From Neomoorella stamsii (GTDB lineage Bacteria > Bacillota > DSM-521 > Neomoorellales > Neomoorellaceae), in NCBI RefSeq assembly GCF_002995805.1, contig NZ_PVXL01000037.1:1-32628 (forward strand): DNA of 32,628 nt, written 5' to 3'. The notes beneath the pieces were generated by a model that worked only from the letters and a program-made list of their open reading frames with translations, was not told where the DNA came from and did not search any database. The position numbers and the translations under genes are program-made. This document shows positions 30,921-32,628 of this stretch, in pieces. The stretch's first letter is position 1, and every line of letters begins with the position of its first letter.

Positions 30921-32336
30921 ATGACCATCAAATTTGGCACCGATGGATGGCGGGCCATCATTGCCGAGGAATTCACTTTTGCCAATGTCCGCATGGTTAC
31001 CCAGGCCGTCGCCAATTACCTGCAGGACGAGAAAGGACCGGGGGAAGTCGTTATCGGTTATGATAACCGTTTCCTGGCCCCGGAGTTTGCCGCTGCAGTG
31101 GCCGAAGTATTGACGGGCAACGGCTTTACCGTTTACCTGCCTTCCCGGGCGGTACCAACGCCGGTAACGGCCTGGGCTATTAAAAAGTATGGAGCATTAG
31201 GAGCATTAATGCTTACAGCCAGCCATAATCCTCCTGCTTACTCCGGGCTCAAGTTTATACCCGATTATGCCGGGCCGGCCGTGCCGGCCATTACGGAAGC
31301 CATTGAAAAAGAAATAACGGCTGTAATGGAAGGGGGGACTATTAAACGCCTGGAACTGGCTGAGGCCCGGCAAAGGGGGCTGGTAAAGGAACTGGACCCC
31401 CGGGAAGCCTACCTGGAGTACCTGCAGGGTTTAGTTGATGTGGCAGCCATCAAGCAGGCCAGGTTAAAAATTGTCGTCGACCCCCTTTATGGCGCCGGGC
31501 TCGACTACCTGGATGAATTTTTGCAGCGGGCCGGCTGCCAGGTACATACCCTGCATAACTACCGTGACCCCCTTTTCGGCGGTTCCCTGCCTGATCCCAG
31601 CGCTCGCGGCTTAAGCGAGCTGGCCTGGCAGGTCCGGGAAACAGGAGCCGACCTGGGGCTGGCCCTCGACGGCGATGCCGACCGCTTCGGCGTTGTCGAC
31701 CGGGACGGCACTTACCTTACGGCCAATGAAATCCTTTACCTGGTCCTGGCCCACCTGCTCTTCCACCGGCAATACCGGGGACCGGTAGCGCGGACGGTAG
31801 CTACCACCCATAACCTGGATCGCCTGGCCGCGGCCCATGGCCTGGAAGTTATTGAGACCCCGGTGGGATTTAAGTATATCGGTGAGGCTCTGAGAAAGCA
31901 TGATTGTATCCTGGGGGGCGAGGAGAGCGGGGGATTAAGTATCCGCGGCCATATCCCGGAAAAGGACGGCATCCTGGCCACGGCCCTGGTCGCTGAACTG
32001 CGGGCCGTCCAGGGACGCAGCCTTAAAAGTATCCTGGCGGATTTACAGGAGCGCCATGGCCGGCTGGTCAGCCGGCGGCTGGACCTTAAGGTAGCCCCGG
32101 ATGTCAAAGCGCGGGTTTTAAAGGAACTGCCAGATTTTACCCCCGCCAGGATTGCCGGCGTACCGGTGACCGGGCGCCTGGTAGTTGACGGGGTTAAATT
32201 CATCCTGGCTGACAGCAGCTGGGTCTTGCTCCGCCCATCCGGCACGGAACCTCTCCTGCGTTTATATGTGGAGGCACCCGGTGACGAGCGCCTCCATCTC
32301 CTCCAGGAAGACATAATTTCCGCCCTTAAGATTTAA
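30921..32336 (+). CDS. Phosphoglucomutase/phosphomannomutase (alpha-D-phosphohexomutase)
   Basis: Interconverts hexose 1- and 6-phosphates through a phosphoserine. All four functional loops are intact: TASHNP with phosphoserine Ser101, metal-binding DGDADRFG (Asp250, Asp252, Asp254), sugar-recognition GGEESGG at 332-338 and phosphate-binding RPSGTEP at 438-444. The N-terminal FGTDGWRAII fits phosphoglucomutase/phosphomannomutase and not GlmM. 471 residues is standard. GGAGGT lies 7 bases before ATG 30921; an upstream extension of the frame (from 30735) has no homology or SD. It probably supplies glucose-1-phosphate or mannose-1-phosphate for surface polymers. Its end overlaps the opposite-strand zinc-ribbon gene by 11 bases. 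Confidence 0.93.
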   Translation: MTIKFGTDGWRAIIAEEFTFANVRMVTQAVANYLQDEKGPGEVVIGYDNRFLAPEFAAAVAEVLTGNGFTVYLPSRAVPTPVTAWAIKKYGALGALMLTASHNPPAYSGLKFIPDYAGPAVPAITEAIEKEITAVMEGGTIKRLELAEARQRGLVKELDPREAYLEYLQGLVDVAAIKQARLKIVVDPLYGAGLDYLDEFLQRAGCQVHTLHNYRDPLFGGSLPDPSARGLSELAWQVRETGADLGLALDGDADRFGVVDRDGTYLTANEILYLVLAHLLFHRQYRGPVARTVATTHNLDRLAAAHGLEVIETPVGFKYIGEALRKHDCILGGEESGGLSIRGHIPEKDGILATALVAELRAVQGRSLKSILADLQERHGRLVSRRLDLKVAPDVKARVLKELPDFTPARIAGVPVTGRLVVDGVKFILADSSWVLLRPSGTEPLLRLYVEAPGDERLHLLQEDIISALKI

Positions 32337-32490
32337 AGTATCTGGCATACTCGTCGGCCGAAAGTTCCCGGTAACAGCTGGGACATAAAGCCCCTTTACC
32401 GGGAACTTCAATGGCATTTTCCAGGCCCAGGCGCTCCATAAAGCTTAAAGAAGCGCCGCAGCGCAGGCAGGCATCGCTGGCGGCTGGCAT
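32326..32490 (-). CDS. 54-residue zinc-ribbon protein
   Basis: A small ORF with the strong SD GGAGGT 7 bases before ATG 32490. It encodes two cysteine pairs, Cys8/Cys11 (CLRC) and Cys36/Cys39 (CPSC), separated by 24 residues, a classic zinc-ribbon spacing. The C-terminus (CYRELSADEYARYF) is helical. It could be a regulatory or RNA/protein-binding zinc finger; the family is not recognised. It converges on and overlaps the last 11 bases of the phosphohexomutase gene. Confidence 0.72.
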   Translation of the reverse strand: MPAASDACLRCGASLSFMERLGLENAIEVPGKGALCPSCYRELSADEYARYFKS

Positions 32491-32529
32491 GTGTCTCACC
32501 TCCTATCTCAATAATTTGCTTCTAGCTCG

Positions 32530-32628
32530 TTAAATCTCTTGCTCTCTTAGATTTTCATTTTTATGATGAAGTCCAAGAAGGCAGACTAAGCCTTCATCTT
32601 CATCATCAGTAGACGTAGTTGTTGTGGA
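32530..32628 (-). CDS. Possible 3' end of a gene that continues beyond the window
   Basis: A minus-strand frame is open from the window edge to a TAA at 32530-32532, giving 32 residues that include TDDEDEGLVCLLGLHH and end LREQEI. If real, its stop lies 39 bases before the zinc-ribbon gene start. The segment also contains a large inverted repeat (ATGATGAAG 32563-32571 with CTTCATCAT 32598-32606, inner AAGGC/GCCTT), so it may instead be intergenic. It is too short to identify. Confidence 0.3.
   Translation of the reverse strand, partial: STTTTSTDDEDEGLVCLLGLHHKNENLREQEI

Overview
The window is most likely chromosomal DNA of a GC-rich, spore-forming, thermophilic-type Firmicute of the class Clostridia. 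Moorella is my best guess. The evidence is the ctsR-mcsA-mcsB-clpC operon with a CtsR operator, a sleB-ypeB spore-germination pair, a cobalamin riboswitch, Gram-positive cell-envelope genes, strong Shine-Dalgarno (SD) sites and frequent TTG/GTG starts. The genus is inferred from gene content and style, not from a search.

Layout. 1-110: 3' part of a tRNA-Asn and its terminator. 249-2250: a convergent terpenoid pair, a tetraprenyl-beta-curcumene synthase-like protein (+) and a long-chain polyprenyl diphosphate synthase (-). 2443-7262: the CtsR-controlled protein quality-control operon (ctsR, mcsA, mcsB, clpC). 7329-8358: a Phd/VapC toxin-antitoxin module and a decayed Rpn-like gene. 8454-10158 (-): promoter, cobalamin riboswitch, cblT and cblS, a probable alpha-ribazole salvage operon. 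10269-11265: a BON-domain protein and a PIN toxin with no separate antitoxin. 11274-15806 (-): a B12-binding radical SAM protein, thiI and its cysteine desulfurase. 15956-18936: a cytoplasmic-looking trypsin-fold protease, then ypeB and sleB (-). 19028-20817: small uncharacterised genes and an FmdB-type zinc ribbon. 20961-21170: a candidate structured RNA with its own terminator. 21287-22980: a collapsed catabolic cluster in which remnants of PucR, DUF917, DUF1177 and an M29-like peptidase are joined by two deletion scars. 23122-29631: an envelope cluster (DUF5693, csaB, murJ, fabZ, a WecA/TagO-type transferase and a small exported protein). 29844-32490: a 31-residue membrane peptide, a DUF421 protein, a phosphohexomutase, and a 54-residue zinc-ribbon protein on the other strand.

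How the genes work together. McsB marks damaged proteins with phosphoarginine, McsA activates McsB, ClpC unfolds the marked proteins and CtsR represses the set. CblT would import alpha-ribazole and CblS phosphorylate it for the lower loop of cobamides, with B12 closing the switch. The cysteine desulfurase supplies sulfur to ThiI for 4-thiouridine in tRNA. SleB and YpeB degrade spore cortex during germination. The 23-29 kb genes build or flip undecaprenyl-linked wall precursors.

The least explained parts are the 20.9-21.2 kb RNA candidate, the collapsed cluster after it, two genes whose translation start lies inside a strong hairpin, and an antitoxin-like tail on the radical SAM protein upstream of the lone PIN toxin.
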